DNA of 51,250 nucleotides from Nostoc sp. NMS2. Lineage in GTDB: Bacteria > Cyanobacteriota > Cyanobacteriia > Cyanobacteriales > Nostocaceae. The position numbers were made by a program, and so were the translations under genes. Below are positions 15,454 through 24,262 of this stretch, in pieces. Position 1 is the first letter of the stretch; every line of letters begins with the position of its first letter. The stretch covers positions 1 through 51,250 of the forward strand of contig NZ_JABXKH010000181.1 in the NCBI RefSeq assembly GCF_017115105.1, read 5' to 3'. The notes under the pieces are model-generated. The model ran no database searches, was not told the origin of the DNA, and saw only the letters and a program-made list of their open reading frames with translations.

Positions 15454-16980
15454 TTAAAAGCTGGCATGTTGTCTAATCGCGGGATAGTGCCTTGCTGTTG
15501 TACTCATCTCAATAACCAACTCTGTACCTTGACCTAATTGAGAATTACACTTAATTTTACCTTGATGTTTTTCAACGATAATTTCCCGACTAATTGATAG
15601 TCCTAGTCCCTTACCTTTACCTACTGGCTTGGTGGTAAAAAATGGTTCAAATATCTGTCTTTGGATATGAGGAAGTATGCCTTTACCATTGTCAGAAATG
15701 CGAATTATAACTTTGTGTTTTTTTCCTATTCGTTTGTTATTTGGCCAAACATCATTACTATTGACTAATGATAAATGACTTCTAACAATTTCTGTATGAA
15801 TAAAAATTTTGGGAGTGAAGGAATAATCATATTTCATCCTTTCTTCTAAGGCATCAATGGCATTAGTTAAGATGTTCATGAATACCTGATTTAAATCACC
15901 AGGGTAACACTCAACTAAGGGCAATTCTCCAAAGTCTTTAATTAGTTCAATCCCGGCTCTGTCAGGCTTTTCTTTCAGCCGATGCTGCAAAATTCTCAGA
16001 ACACTATCAAGTCCTTCGTGCAGGTTAACCTTTTTCATTTGACCTTCGTCAGAGGTTGAAAAATTCCGCAAGGCGAAAACAATTTCTTTAACGCGCTCAG
16101 AGCCGGCTCGCATTGACCACAGCAATTTTAAAAAGTCTGTCTTCACGAAACCAAGGTCGAGGCGTTGCAGATGTAGGGCGATGACTGGGGTGGGGGTGGG
16201 ATAGTAATGTTGGTAAAGTTCAATGATTGTGATTAAATCTTCAGCGTATTGACTCGCAGGATGGAGATTGCCGTAGATGAAGCTAACGGGGTTGTTAATT
16301 TCGTTAGCCATATCCGCCACCAGTTGACCGAGGTTAGCCATTTTCTGGTTCTGCAATAACTGCCTTTGGGTATATTTGAGTTCTTCGAGGGTAGTTTCTA
16401 GCTGCTGTGATTTTTCTCTAACTTGGTCTTCGGTAGACTGGTGTTGGACTATTTCTCTTTGGAGTTGTTCAAGTAGTTGGTATTGTTGAGTAGCGATCGC
16501 TTTATCCTGACTAATGTCCTTGTGTGTCCCCGCCATTCGCACTGGTTTACCGGATTTATCCCACTGAAATACTTTGCCACAAGCCAAAATCCATTTCCAT
16601 TCGCCGGATTTAGTCAACATTCGCAATTCAACTTCAAACACAGGCGTGCATCCTTGGAGATAATCGTGCAACGCCTGGTGAATTCTCGGTAAATCTTGTG
16701 GATGTACAAGTCGCTCAAAGGATTGATGCTCATGAGCGATTTCGTCTAATCCATACCCCAGAATGCCCTTCCACTGGGGATCGTAATAGGTTTTATTGGT
16801 TATGAGATTCCAATCCCACAACCCTAAGCCACTTGCTATTAATGCCATTTGTAAGGCGGCTTGTGATTGACAAGGATCTAAATTTTCTGGAGATAAGTCT
16901 TTTGATTCTGGGAAACTCTGGGAATCTTGCACTGAAAGTTGAGCTTCCAGTTTATGGGTAGCGGGTTCTTCGATATGCAT
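15454..16980 (-). CDS. PAS-domain histidine kinase homologue lacking the phospho-acceptor His
   Basis: A 508-residue cytoplasmic sensor-kinase homologue. Residues about 40-160 are a PAS/PAC domain (ASGLGLWDWNLITNKTYYD to AGTHKDISQDK). Residues 165-215 are coiled coil. The dimerisation box reads LGQLVADMANEINNPVSF, where the active family has AHEINNP; the His expected at residue 226 is Asn (AAC, 16303-16305). The ATP-binding lobe looks intact: NILTNAIDAL (N box), DNGKGI (G1) and GKGKGLGLSISREI (G2). It can probably bind ATP but cannot autophosphorylate in the usual way. It may regulate another kinase by heterodimerisation. No response regulator is adjacent. Confidence 0.85.
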   Translation of the reverse strand: MHIEEPATHKLEAQLSVQDSQSFPESKDLSPENLDPCQSQAALQMALIASGLGLWDWNLITNKTYYDPQWKGILGYGLDEIAHEHQSFERLVHPQDLPRIHQALHDYLQGCTPVFEVELRMLTKSGEWKWILACGKVFQWDKSGKPVRMAGTHKDISQDKAIATQQYQLLEQLQREIVQHQSTEDQVREKSQQLETTLEELKYTQRQLLQNQKMANLGQLVADMANEINNPVSFIYGNLHPASQYAEDLITIIELYQHYYPTPTPVIALHLQRLDLGFVKTDFLKLLWSMRAGSERVKEIVFALRNFSTSDEGQMKKVNLHEGLDSVLRILQHRLKEKPDRAGIELIKDFGELPLVECYPGDLNQVFMNILTNAIDALEERMKYDYSFTPKIFIHTEIVRSHLSLVNSNDVWPNNKRIGKKHKVIIRISDNGKGILPHIQRQIFEPFFTTKPVGKGKGLGLSISREIIVEKHQGKIKCNSQLGQGTELVIEMSTTARHYPAIRQHASF

Positions 16981-17468
16981 AGCTGCTGGTACGGTGAGGA
17001 AGATGTCCTGTAGCTCTCTCTCTACGCTGTCTTAGCACCCTGACGATCCATTTATGGATAAATCGTCTACTTGGTTGATTAGGCTGTAACTTCGGTTAGA
17101 GATATATCAGCCCATATCATCAATTTGGATGGAATTTAGGAAAAGGTAAACAGACGAATGTAACCTCTGTTGCGATCGCCGCGGCCATTTTTTAGAAAAA
17201 ATAGCTACATTGTGTGCATCTACATTCTAAGATATGTCTAAAAAAAGTAGTTCAAATCAAATATAATCACTTAAAAACTCGAAAAATTTTGTAAAAAAAA
17301 TTCTATGATTGAATCACGTCAAATGTTTCAGGATACAAAAAGATTGTCAAGCCTTGTTTGTAGCTTTTTTAGGAAAGGGCTGGCTGCTATTCATACAAGG
17401 TAGACTACATTGAGTTCCAAAACATAATGGTGTGAGAAAATTTCATGCTGAATTAGAGCCGATGAGTA
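16981..17468. other. Divergent intergenic region, nothing recognised
   Basis: A 488-bp region between two divergent genes. It must hold both promoters. It is AT-rich in the right half. No repeat, RNA or clear consensus promoter was recognised. Confidence 0.5.
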
Positions 17469-18866
17469 ATGACTATAGATGAAGTAGTATTGCTACTAAA
17501 AGCCAGTCAAGCAACCGGTTTAACAACGCTCCAAGAGATTATATTGCGTTCTGCGTGGGAAGGACAAACTTACACGAATATTGCCTGTGAAGCTCACTAT
17601 GGCGAGGAACGTGTCAGAAAAATTGCTGCTCATCTATGGCAAGTAATGAGTGATTTTTGTCAAGAACCGATAAATAAATCTAACTTCCGCCAGACTGTAG
17701 AAAATCACCGTCTTAGCAAAGCACATCAGCAATTAATTAAGGAATTCAACAAAGCAGCGACGGCTATATCTTTAGAATTTCCTAGTGGCCCAGTATCCCT
17801 TAATTCCAGATTTTACATTCCTCGTCCGCCAATTGAGGAAATTGCTTACGCAGAAATGGCTGAACCTGGAAGTCTCATCTGCATCCAAGCACCTAAGAAG
17901 ATGGGGAAAAGCTCTCTGATTTTGCAGTTGCTTGCACGCGCTAACAATCAAGGCTTTCGCACGGTGACGTTAGATTTTCAGCAAGCAGATAAAGAAGTAT
18001 TTACCAGTTTGAATAAATTTTTGCGCTGGTTTTGTGCTAATGTCAGCCGAGAGTTAGAGCTAGAACCAAAACTCAATGATTATTGGGATGAAGATATGGG
18101 TAGCAAAGTAAGTTGCTCTATCTATTTCCAACAGTATTTACTGTCTGCGCTAGAAACTCCCCTTGTGTTGGTATTAAATGAGGTGGATTGGGTATTTGAA
18201 TATCAGGAAATTGCTGGAGAATTGTTACCATTAGTGCGATCGTGGCATGAACGAGCCAAAGGGGTAGAAATTTGGCAAAAACTGCGTTTAGTTCTGGTTT
18301 ATTCAACGGAAATTCTTGTTCCCATAAAACTGACTCAATCACCATTTAATATTGGTTTGCCGATTAAGTTACCTCCCTTTACAAAAGAGCAAGTTCAGGA
18401 TTTAGCACTCCGTCACGGCTTGGATTGGACAAATGGTAACGTGGAGAGTTTGATGGCAATGGTGGGAGGATATCCTTATTTGGTGCGATTGGCTTTTTAT
18501 CACCTTGTGGGTAAAGGGGGACTAGAACGAGATTTAGAAAAGCTATTGCAAGAAGCACCCACAGAAGCAGGAATTTATCACGAGTATTTAAAGCAATATG
18601 TGTTAGCACTACGAGATGAGTCAGAATTGCAAGATGCTTTTTATGAAGTAATTAATGCTACAAGTTATGTGAAATTAGAGCCAGCATTGGCATATAAATT
18701 ACAAAGTATGGGGCTAATTAATTTAGAAGGCGATCGCAGTAGTCCTGCTTGTGAATTATATCGTTTATATTTCCGACAATATTTGAAGACAAGTGAGAAT
18801 TTTAATAGCGTAAAGCCCTTACTAATGACCAATACTTCGACTACGCTCAGTACAAGTGACCAATGA
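17469..18866 (+). CDS. HTH plus AAA-like ATPase, vWA-MoxR-associated type
   Basis: A 465-residue protein. Residues 1-85 are a helix-turn-helix region (TTLQEIILRSAWEGQTYTNI, then GEERVRKIAAHLW) of the kind found at the start of cyanobacterial vWA-MoxR-associated proteins. Residues 110-410 are an AAA-like/STAND-type P-loop domain. Walker A is QAPKKMGKSSL, Walker B is LVLVLNEVDWVF with N and E in place of the usual DD/DE, and a winged-helix end follows. Many relatives continue into WD40 repeats; this one stops. The last residues (NTSTTLSTSDQ) are encoded by a dispersed repeat (18838-18857), so the C-terminus is repeat-derived. The partner proteins are unknown; the vWA-MoxR cluster lies 5 kb away. 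Confidence 0.7.
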   Translation: MTIDEVVLLLKASQATGLTTLQEIILRSAWEGQTYTNIACEAHYGEERVRKIAAHLWQVMSDFCQEPINKSNFRQTVENHRLSKAHQQLIKEFNKAATAISLEFPSGPVSLNSRFYIPRPPIEEIAYAEMAEPGSLICIQAPKKMGKSSLILQLLARANNQGFRTVTLDFQQADKEVFTSLNKFLRWFCANVSRELELEPKLNDYWDEDMGSKVSCSIYFQQYLLSALETPLVLVLNEVDWVFEYQEIAGELLPLVRSWHERAKGVEIWQKLRLVLVYSTEILVPIKLTQSPFNIGLPIKLPPFTKEQVQDLALRHGLDWTNGNVESLMAMVGGYPYLVRLAFYHLVGKGGLERDLEKLLQEAPTEAGIYHEYLKQYVLALRDESELQDAFYEVINATSYVKLEPALAYKLQSMGLINLEGDRSSPACELYRLYFRQYLKTSENFNSVKPLLMTNTSTTLSTSDQ

Positions 18867-18890
18867 TAGCCTTTACCAGTTATAGCGGTT

Positions 18891-19032
18891 CTCGCTTGGG
18901 TGCAGTACAGTTTTGACCTCACTTCCATTCGTCTCTCCTAAAAGGAGAGAGGCTTTGAATCTTACTCCCCAACGCTAGTAGGGAAGGGGCTGGGGGTTAG
19001 GTCTGTATTTCATGCAATTGGGAACCGCTATA
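18891..19032. mobile_element. MITE-like element, TATAGC family
   Basis: Ends TATAGCGGTTCTC (18891) and GGGAACCGCTATA (ending 19032) are inverted repeats. The interior contains CTCTCCTAAAAGGAGAGAG and a GGGGCTGGGGGTTAGG segment as in other elements here. It lies between convergent genes, 22 bp from the dnaG stop. Confidence 0.75.
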
Positions 19033-19053
19033 GCTTTAATTGCGCCGACCTAC

Positions 19054-21024
19054 TTACAGCAACTCTGTGATGGAAAATAGCCGTTGTCGATCTATTTTCT
19101 GAAGCTTGATTTTTTCGGCGTAGAAAGCTTGATAATAAGATTGATAACGCTCTGGTTCAGCTTCTGGATCGGTTTGTTGCCATAGTTCCAAAAAGTGGCG
19201 ATAGCGTTTTTCAAGCATCACCAAGTCCATGCAAGCGATCGCAGCTTGAACTACTTGCGGAGTCCGAAGTATTTCTTTTTGGTTTTTTTCATCCACATGA
19301 AATAAATGGGCAATTAACCCCATCTCGCTGCTAAATTCTAAAAAATGATCTTGCAAGCGGGAAATTAAATCTGGTTGAGATGCAACATTTCGCGTCTCTA
19401 CATCACCGGGTGAAATTTCTAAAATCTGTTGCCATAAAAATCGGTGGTGAGAAAGGCTAAATTGCAAATCTCGCTCCTCTAGTTCGGCAATAATCGCTTG
19501 ACGTTGTTCAGGACAATGTAAGTAGATTCGCAATAACAAGGCTTCTGCGTGTTCTAAAAGACTGCGTTCTGTAGCAAGTGGGGAGACGCGATTAATCGCG
19601 TCTGTACTAGGGAGTGAGGATTTGCTACTTCCCCATGCTTTCTTCGCTGATACAGGCTTAGTGTATGCAGCCGCAGCCGGAGCAATTTGAGTTAGCAGAT
19701 TTTCGACTCGCAGGGGTATAAGTCTGGTATCTCCCAAACTGAGTATTTCTGCACAGTAGGAAACGTAATAATTTCGTGTATCGCTGTTCGCTATATTTTT
19801 AAGTAATTTGACTAATTGCTGAGTTACTTGCTGAAAATCAGTAGCCTGTTTCAAGTCCCGATCTTGAATAATTTGCTGAATCTGCCAATCTAACCAAAGT
19901 GGCGCATTTTTTAGCAGTTCTCCATAATCTTCTGGAGTGTGGCTATGCAAATATTCATCAGCATCTTTACCATCGGGTAAATTCAGAATTTTTAGCTGAA
20001 CTTCGCCTTTGTATGCTAGTTCGGCAATTTCACCGATCGCACGTTCGGCGGCATTGGTTCCGGCTTTATCAGCATCAAAGTTGAGTACTAATTGTTTCGA
20101 TTCGGTATAGCGTAATATTAACCGGACTTGTTCTAAGCTTAAGGCTGTACCAAGTGAGGCTATGGCGTTATTAATCCCAGCAGCGTGGAGAGCGATCGCA
20201 TCAAAATATCCTTCTACCACCACTGCTTGATCGAGTTGGGAAATCCCACCCTTGGCTCGATCGAGGGCAAATAATGTTTTACCTTTACTAAAAAGTTCCG
20301 TTTCTGGTGAATTTAGATATTTCGGTTGTTCATCCGTGAGGGTTCTGCCACCAAAAGCAATGACGCGCCCTTGGACATCGCGGATGGGAATCATCAAGCG
20401 ATCGCGGAATACATCATAATAACCGCCTCCTTCCCGGCGTGGCTTAATCAATCCCGCTTTTTCTAGGATCTGCGCGGGCAAATGTTTATCTTCCACTAAA
20501 TAACGATAGAGAGTTTCCCAACCTGCGGGGGCATAACCTAAACCAAATTGCTGGATAGTTTCTTCTTGAAGCTGGCGGTTAGATCGCAAATATTGAAGTG
20601 CCTGTTGCCCTTGGGATTGTCTCAGGGCGTGTTGATAAAACTGGGCAGACGTTGCCAGAACTTCATACAACTGCTCACGCAAAGATAGTTGACGCTGCAA
20701 TTCTTGGCGTTGTTCGGGTTCGAGGGTTTGTACAGGTACTTGGTAACGCCGTGCTAAATCCAGCACCACATCAGCAAAAGAACGCTTTCCCAACTCCATG
20801 ACAAACTTAATGGCATTTCCCCCAGCTTGACAGCCAAAGCAATAGTACATTTGCTTAGTTTGGCTGACAGTGAAACTGGGAGATTTCTCGTCATGGAAGG
20901 GGCATAAACCGACAAAATCCTTTCCACGTTTGCGTAAAACTACGTATTCTGAGACGACATCTACAATATCGGCCCGTAGTTTAACTTCCTCAATTGTGTC
21001 TGGGTGCAAGCGGGGGATTTGCAT
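19054..21024 (-). CDS. dnaG: DNA primase
   Basis: Synthesises RNA primers for replication together with the replicative helicase. A 656-residue protein of normal primase length. The zinc-binding CHC2 domain uses C41, H44, C62 and C65 (CPFHDEKSPSF, YYCFGC). The TOPRIM catalytic domain is seen as AVVVEGYFDAIAL with the acidic pair LNFDADKAGTNAA. The C-terminal helical part (from about residue 480) would contact DnaB helicase. The stop at 19054 is 22 bp from a miniature element. A CTTGTACTGAGCG-type repeat and GGGGCG-rich low-complexity DNA lie just upstream of the start, so the promoter region is repeat-filled. Confidence 0.96.
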   Translation of the reverse strand: MQIPRLHPDTIEEVKLRADIVDVVSEYVVLRKRGKDFVGLCPFHDEKSPSFTVSQTKQMYYCFGCQAGGNAIKFVMELGKRSFADVVLDLARRYQVPVQTLEPEQRQELQRQLSLREQLYEVLATSAQFYQHALRQSQGQQALQYLRSNRQLQEETIQQFGLGYAPAGWETLYRYLVEDKHLPAQILEKAGLIKPRREGGGYYDVFRDRLMIPIRDVQGRVIAFGGRTLTDEQPKYLNSPETELFSKGKTLFALDRAKGGISQLDQAVVVEGYFDAIALHAAGINNAIASLGTALSLEQVRLILRYTESKQLVLNFDADKAGTNAAERAIGEIAELAYKGEVQLKILNLPDGKDADEYLHSHTPEDYGELLKNAPLWLDWQIQQIIQDRDLKQATDFQQVTQQLVKLLKNIANSDTRNYYVSYCAEILSLGDTRLIPLRVENLLTQIAPAAAAYTKPVSAKKAWGSSKSSLPSTDAINRVSPLATERSLLEHAEALLLRIYLHCPEQRQAIIAELEERDLQFSLSHHRFLWQQILEISPGDVETRNVASQPDLISRLQDHFLEFSSEMGLIAHLFHVDEKNQKEILRTPQVVQAAIACMDLVMLEKRYRHFLELWQQTDPEAEPERYQSYYQAFYAEKIKLQKIDRQRLFSITELL

Positions 21025-21308
21025 AATTTATTGGGCACTTGTACTGAGCGAAGTCGAAGTATTGGGCATTGGGCATTGAAAAGAGGCAGAGGGGCGGGGG
21101 GCGGGGGGCAGGGGGAAAACTCTTCTCCCTTGCTCCCTGCTCCCCATCTTCCTCATCTCCCCCATCTCCAGTTCCTCGCCATTAACTTTGGAGAAATAAC
21201 AAAGGACAAATGACTTTAGACTTCTGATGGCTATTATATTCTTGTTGCTAGACCAAGAACGATCTATATAATTGCTTACACTTAATTTTATCAGAGGAAA
21301 TACTGAAA
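21025..21308. repeat. Repeat-rich gap upstream of dnaG
   Basis: It holds CTTGTACTGAGCGAAGTCGA (near 21038), GGGCATTGGGCATTG, then GGGGCGGGGGGCGGGGGGCA and CTTGCTCCCTGCTCCCC low-complexity blocks. These GGGGCA/CTCCC blocks recur at 10565-10690, 33670-33720, 33860-33930 and 51190-51240. No gene is supported. Confidence 0.6.
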
Positions 21309-22661
21309 ATGGGACGTATTTTTATATCAGCCGCTCATGGAGGCAGAGAAGCTGGAGGGATGGATCTAGGGGCGATCGCAGGTGGTACAACTGAAGCTAA
21401 AGAGATGATTTTGCTGCGGGATTTGATTGTGACGGAACTGAGGGCGCGGAATTTGGAAATTTTGGCAGTTCCCGATGACTTGAGTGCCGCCCAAACCATC
21501 ACCTGGATCAATTCTCGCGGCCGCCGGGGTGATGTTGCCTTAGAGATTCAATCTGATGCAGCTAACAGCCCTTCTGTGCGTGGGGCTAGCGTCTTTTATA
21601 TTGCGAATAATAGCGATCGCAAAAGCAATGGTGAACAGTTGTTAGTGGGGTTATTGCGCCGCGTCCCCCAATTACCGAATCGGGGAGTCAAGCCAGATAC
21701 AGATAGTGGATTAGGTAGTTTAGCATTCTGTCGCCAGACAACGCTTCCAGCTTTGGCAATGCAAGTGGGCTTTCTCAGCAATCCAGAGGATCGGGCTTTG
21801 CTGCAAACTCGTCGCCGCGATTTTGCTTTAGGAATTGCCGATGGATTGGTAACTTGGAGTCGTGCGATCGATCCCACTCCTGGCACTCCAGCCGAAGCAA
21901 ATTATCCGCCAATTAATATTAATATTAATGGCCAAAATTACTCAGAGCAAGGAGTATTAGTTAATGGCAATGCTTACATCCCCATTGATTTAGTAGATCG
22001 TCTGCGAATTGACCTTTCCAAAGCGGCTAATGTTAATCGAATTACCTATCGCAAAATAGTTTATATTAAAGCAATAGAACTAAGAGATTTTAATGTTGCA
22101 GTCAATTGGGATGCTGCAACTCGGACTGTCAGTTTGCGATCCAATTTGATGGTTTGCCCTGGTCAATTTGAACGAGTGATGTCAAACGGTAATACTTCAG
22201 AAGTACAGTTGCAATTATTCCTCAGAAACAATAACGAAAATGCTTTGGCAAAGTTTCCTGATATTCCCAAACTTTATCGGGAAGAAGCAGGGATAGAAGG
22301 AGTTAACTATGATATTGCCTTTTGCCAAATGTGTGTAGAAACTGGATTTTTACGCTTTGGCGGTGATATTAAACCTGAGCAAAATAACTTTGCAGGTTTA
22401 GGTGCGATCGGTGGCGGCTCAGAGGCAGCATCTTTTCCAAGTGCCAGAATTGGAGTGAGGGCACACATCCAACATTTAAAAGCTTACGCCAGTTTAGAAC
22501 CTTTGGTACAAGAAGTAGTAGATCCAAGATTTCGCTTTGTTACACGCGGGATTGCAACATTAATCGATCAGCTATCAGGACGCTGGTCAGCAGATTTAGA
22601 TTATGGTGCAAGGATTTCAGCAATGCTCAAACGATTATATGAATCGGCAGGACTTCTTTGA
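21309..22661 (+). CDS. Amidase_3-like plus glucosaminidase-like cell-wall protein
   Basis: A 450-residue protein. Residues 1-175 resemble N-acetylmuramoyl-L-alanine amidase (Amidase_3): FISAAHGG (H10), E29, then VALEIQSDAANS and ALAMQVGFLSNPE. The usual second zinc His is Q81 and the catalytic Glu is Q152, so amidase activity is doubtful. Residues 205-285 look like a copper-amine-oxidase-N/stalk-like domain (GQNYSEQGVLVNGNAYIPI). Residues 310-450 are a glucosaminidase-like domain with a candidate acid in CQMCVETGFLRFGG and a following NNFAGLGAIGG. No signal peptide is visible, odd for a wall enzyme. It may bind peptidoglycan rather than cut it, or cut only glycan. Confidence 0.7.
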   Translation: MGRIFISAAHGGREAGGMDLGAIAGGTTEAKEMILLRDLIVTELRARNLEILAVPDDLSAAQTITWINSRGRRGDVALEIQSDAANSPSVRGASVFYIANNSDRKSNGEQLLVGLLRRVPQLPNRGVKPDTDSGLGSLAFCRQTTLPALAMQVGFLSNPEDRALLQTRRRDFALGIADGLVTWSRAIDPTPGTPAEANYPPINININGQNYSEQGVLVNGNAYIPIDLVDRLRIDLSKAANVNRITYRKIVYIKAIELRDFNVAVNWDAATRTVSLRSNLMVCPGQFERVMSNGNTSEVQLQLFLRNNNENALAKFPDIPKLYREEAGIEGVNYDIAFCQMCVETGFLRFGGDIKPEQNNFAGLGAIGGGSEAASFPSARIGVRAHIQHLKAYASLEPLVQEVVDPRFRFVTRGIATLIDQLSGRWSADLDYGARISAMLKRLYESAGLL

Positions 22662-22839
22662 GTTTTGAGTAACTTGTCATAGCAATTTTTTGAGGCGTTG
22701 CCACAAGTAATGATGTTCAAAAAATTTCCGTTTAATTATGTAAAGCGGAAATTTTTTGGATGGCAGCAAAGTATATACGTAATAATTATATTTAGGGTAA
22801 ATATAGGAAAAAATTCCTGTATAATTCCTAAATATAGGT

Positions 22840-22941
22840 CAATACAGTTCAGATAAGACCAAAACACTTGTAGAGACGGCGATTTATCGCGTCTCGAAAA
22901 CCCATAATTTTGTACAATTAGCCCTTAACTGAACCGTATTG
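22840..22941. mobile_element. 102-bp MITE with 10-bp target duplication
   Basis: Ends CAATACAGTTCAGATAAG (22840-22857) and CTTAACTGAACCGTATTG (22924-22941) are inverted repeats, 16 of 18 matching. Both sides carry AAATATAGGT (22830-22839 and 22942-22951), a perfect candidate target duplication. The interior contains TGTAGAGACGGCGATTTATC. A right-truncated copy lies at 31543-31617. The 22662-23018 gap holds no gene. Confidence 0.8.
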
Positions 22942-23018
22942 AAATATAGGTATTATCTAGAAAAATTATCCTGACAGTAAAGCTCAATTGTGCGAGCAAT
23001 TATTGAAACAAGTTATTT

Positions 23019-24107
23019 ATGAGTTTTTCCAGTACTAATCGGCAAAGCATCTTATTTCTGGCTGCAAATCCTCAAGACACTACCCGTCTACGGCTCGATC
23101 AAGAGTTGCGGGATATCGGGGAAGGACTGCAACGCGCTCAAAAGCGTGACCAATTTCAGCTAGAGCAACGGTTGGCAGTTCGTCCTCGTGATATTCAACG
23201 GGCGATGCTCGATATTAGTCCGCAGATTGTCCATTTTTCAGGACATGGGGCGGGGGAACAAGGGCTAGTCTTTGAAGATGAAATCGGTAACGCAAAGCTT
23301 GTGAACGGGGAAGCGTTGGCAGGACTGTTTGCACTGTTTGCTGACCAAATTCACTGTGTTGTACTCAACGGCTGTTATTCAGAAGTGCAAGGGAAAGCGA
23401 TCGCTAATCATGTTGATTATGTAATTGGCATGAACCAAGCAATTGGCGATAGAGCAGCCATCGAGTTTGCAGTAGGATTTTATGACGCGATCGGGGCAGG
23501 TCGTTCCATTGAGTTTGCCTACAAGCTAGGGTGTGCCGCAATCCAGATGGCAGGTATTGCAGAACACTTGACCCCAGTGCTGCTCAAAAAATCCCCATCT
23601 TCTGATGTCACCGTTCAACCCACCTTGAATACTGTTGTTCAACCTCCAGTTGAGCAATTACAGAATACACCCATTGATGTCTTTATCTCCTATTCCCATA
23701 GAGATGACGAGCTGTTAGAAGAATTTGTGACTCATCTGGCTAACCTCAAACGCCAGGGTAAGATTACTGCCTGGTACGATCGCGCCATCGAAGCGGGAGA
23801 AGAATGGGAAGCTCAAATCAAAGGGCAACTGGAATCTGCTCGGATCATTTTACTGCTGATCAGTCCCCCCTTTATGGGATCAGATTATTGCTATGACATA
23901 GAAATGCAAAGAGCGATCGCCCGCCACAATCAAGGCACAGCAAGGGTAATTCCGATTATTCTCAGGCCTTGTGATTGGAAAGATTCGCCATTTAGTAAAC
24001 TCCAGGTTTTGCCAAAAGATGCTAAACCCGTAACTCAGTGGAGCGATCGCGATGCCGCTTTTCTAAATGTAGTAGAAGGGATTCGCAAAGCGGTTAATTC
24101 TCTGTAA
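23019..24107 (+). CDS. CHAT protease-like domain fused to TIR domain
   Basis: A 362-residue two-domain effector-like protein. Residues 10-192 are the CHAT caspase-like fold common in cyanobacteria (ILFLAANPQDTTRLRLDQEL). The candidate catalytic dyad is H76 (HFSGHG) and C119 (VVLNGCYSE). Residues 218-350 are a TIR domain (DVFISYSHRDDELL to the SPPFMGSDYCYDIEMQRA helix). E295 is in the place of the NADase glutamate. Known TIR domains of this type cut NAD+ or act as adaptors, and CHAT domains are often activated proteases. This gene begins the cluster with the MoxR/vWA genes, 155 bp before the next start, and fits an effector role in a conflict or cell-death system (inference). Confidence 0.85.
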   Translation: MSFSSTNRQSILFLAANPQDTTRLRLDQELRDIGEGLQRAQKRDQFQLEQRLAVRPRDIQRAMLDISPQIVHFSGHGAGEQGLVFEDEIGNAKLVNGEALAGLFALFADQIHCVVLNGCYSEVQGKAIANHVDYVIGMNQAIGDRAAIEFAVGFYDAIGAGRSIEFAYKLGCAAIQMAGIAEHLTPVLLKKSPSSDVTVQPTLNTVVQPPVEQLQNTPIDVFISYSHRDDELLEEFVTHLANLKRQGKITAWYDRAIEAGEEWEAQIKGQLESARIILLLISPPFMGSDYCYDIEMQRAIARHNQGTARVIPIILRPCDWKDSPFSKLQVLPKDAKPVTQWSDRDAAFLNVVEGIRKAVNSL

Positions 24108-24262
24108 AATTACGAATTACGAATTTTCCTACCCTGATTTGTTTCTCTTCTAAATCTCAATACCATCTAGTTATACAACTCTTGCAATTTTTTAAGGCAA
24201 GTATGGGTGCTAAAAACAAAGCAATATCAGCAGATATTTCAGACATTAACTAAGGAGAATAT

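Noticed and set aside
24108..24262. Possible separate promoter between CHAT-TIR and the rest of the cluster
   Set aside because: The 155-bp gap has a TACGAATTACGAATTT repeat but no clear -35/-10 pair; left undecided.
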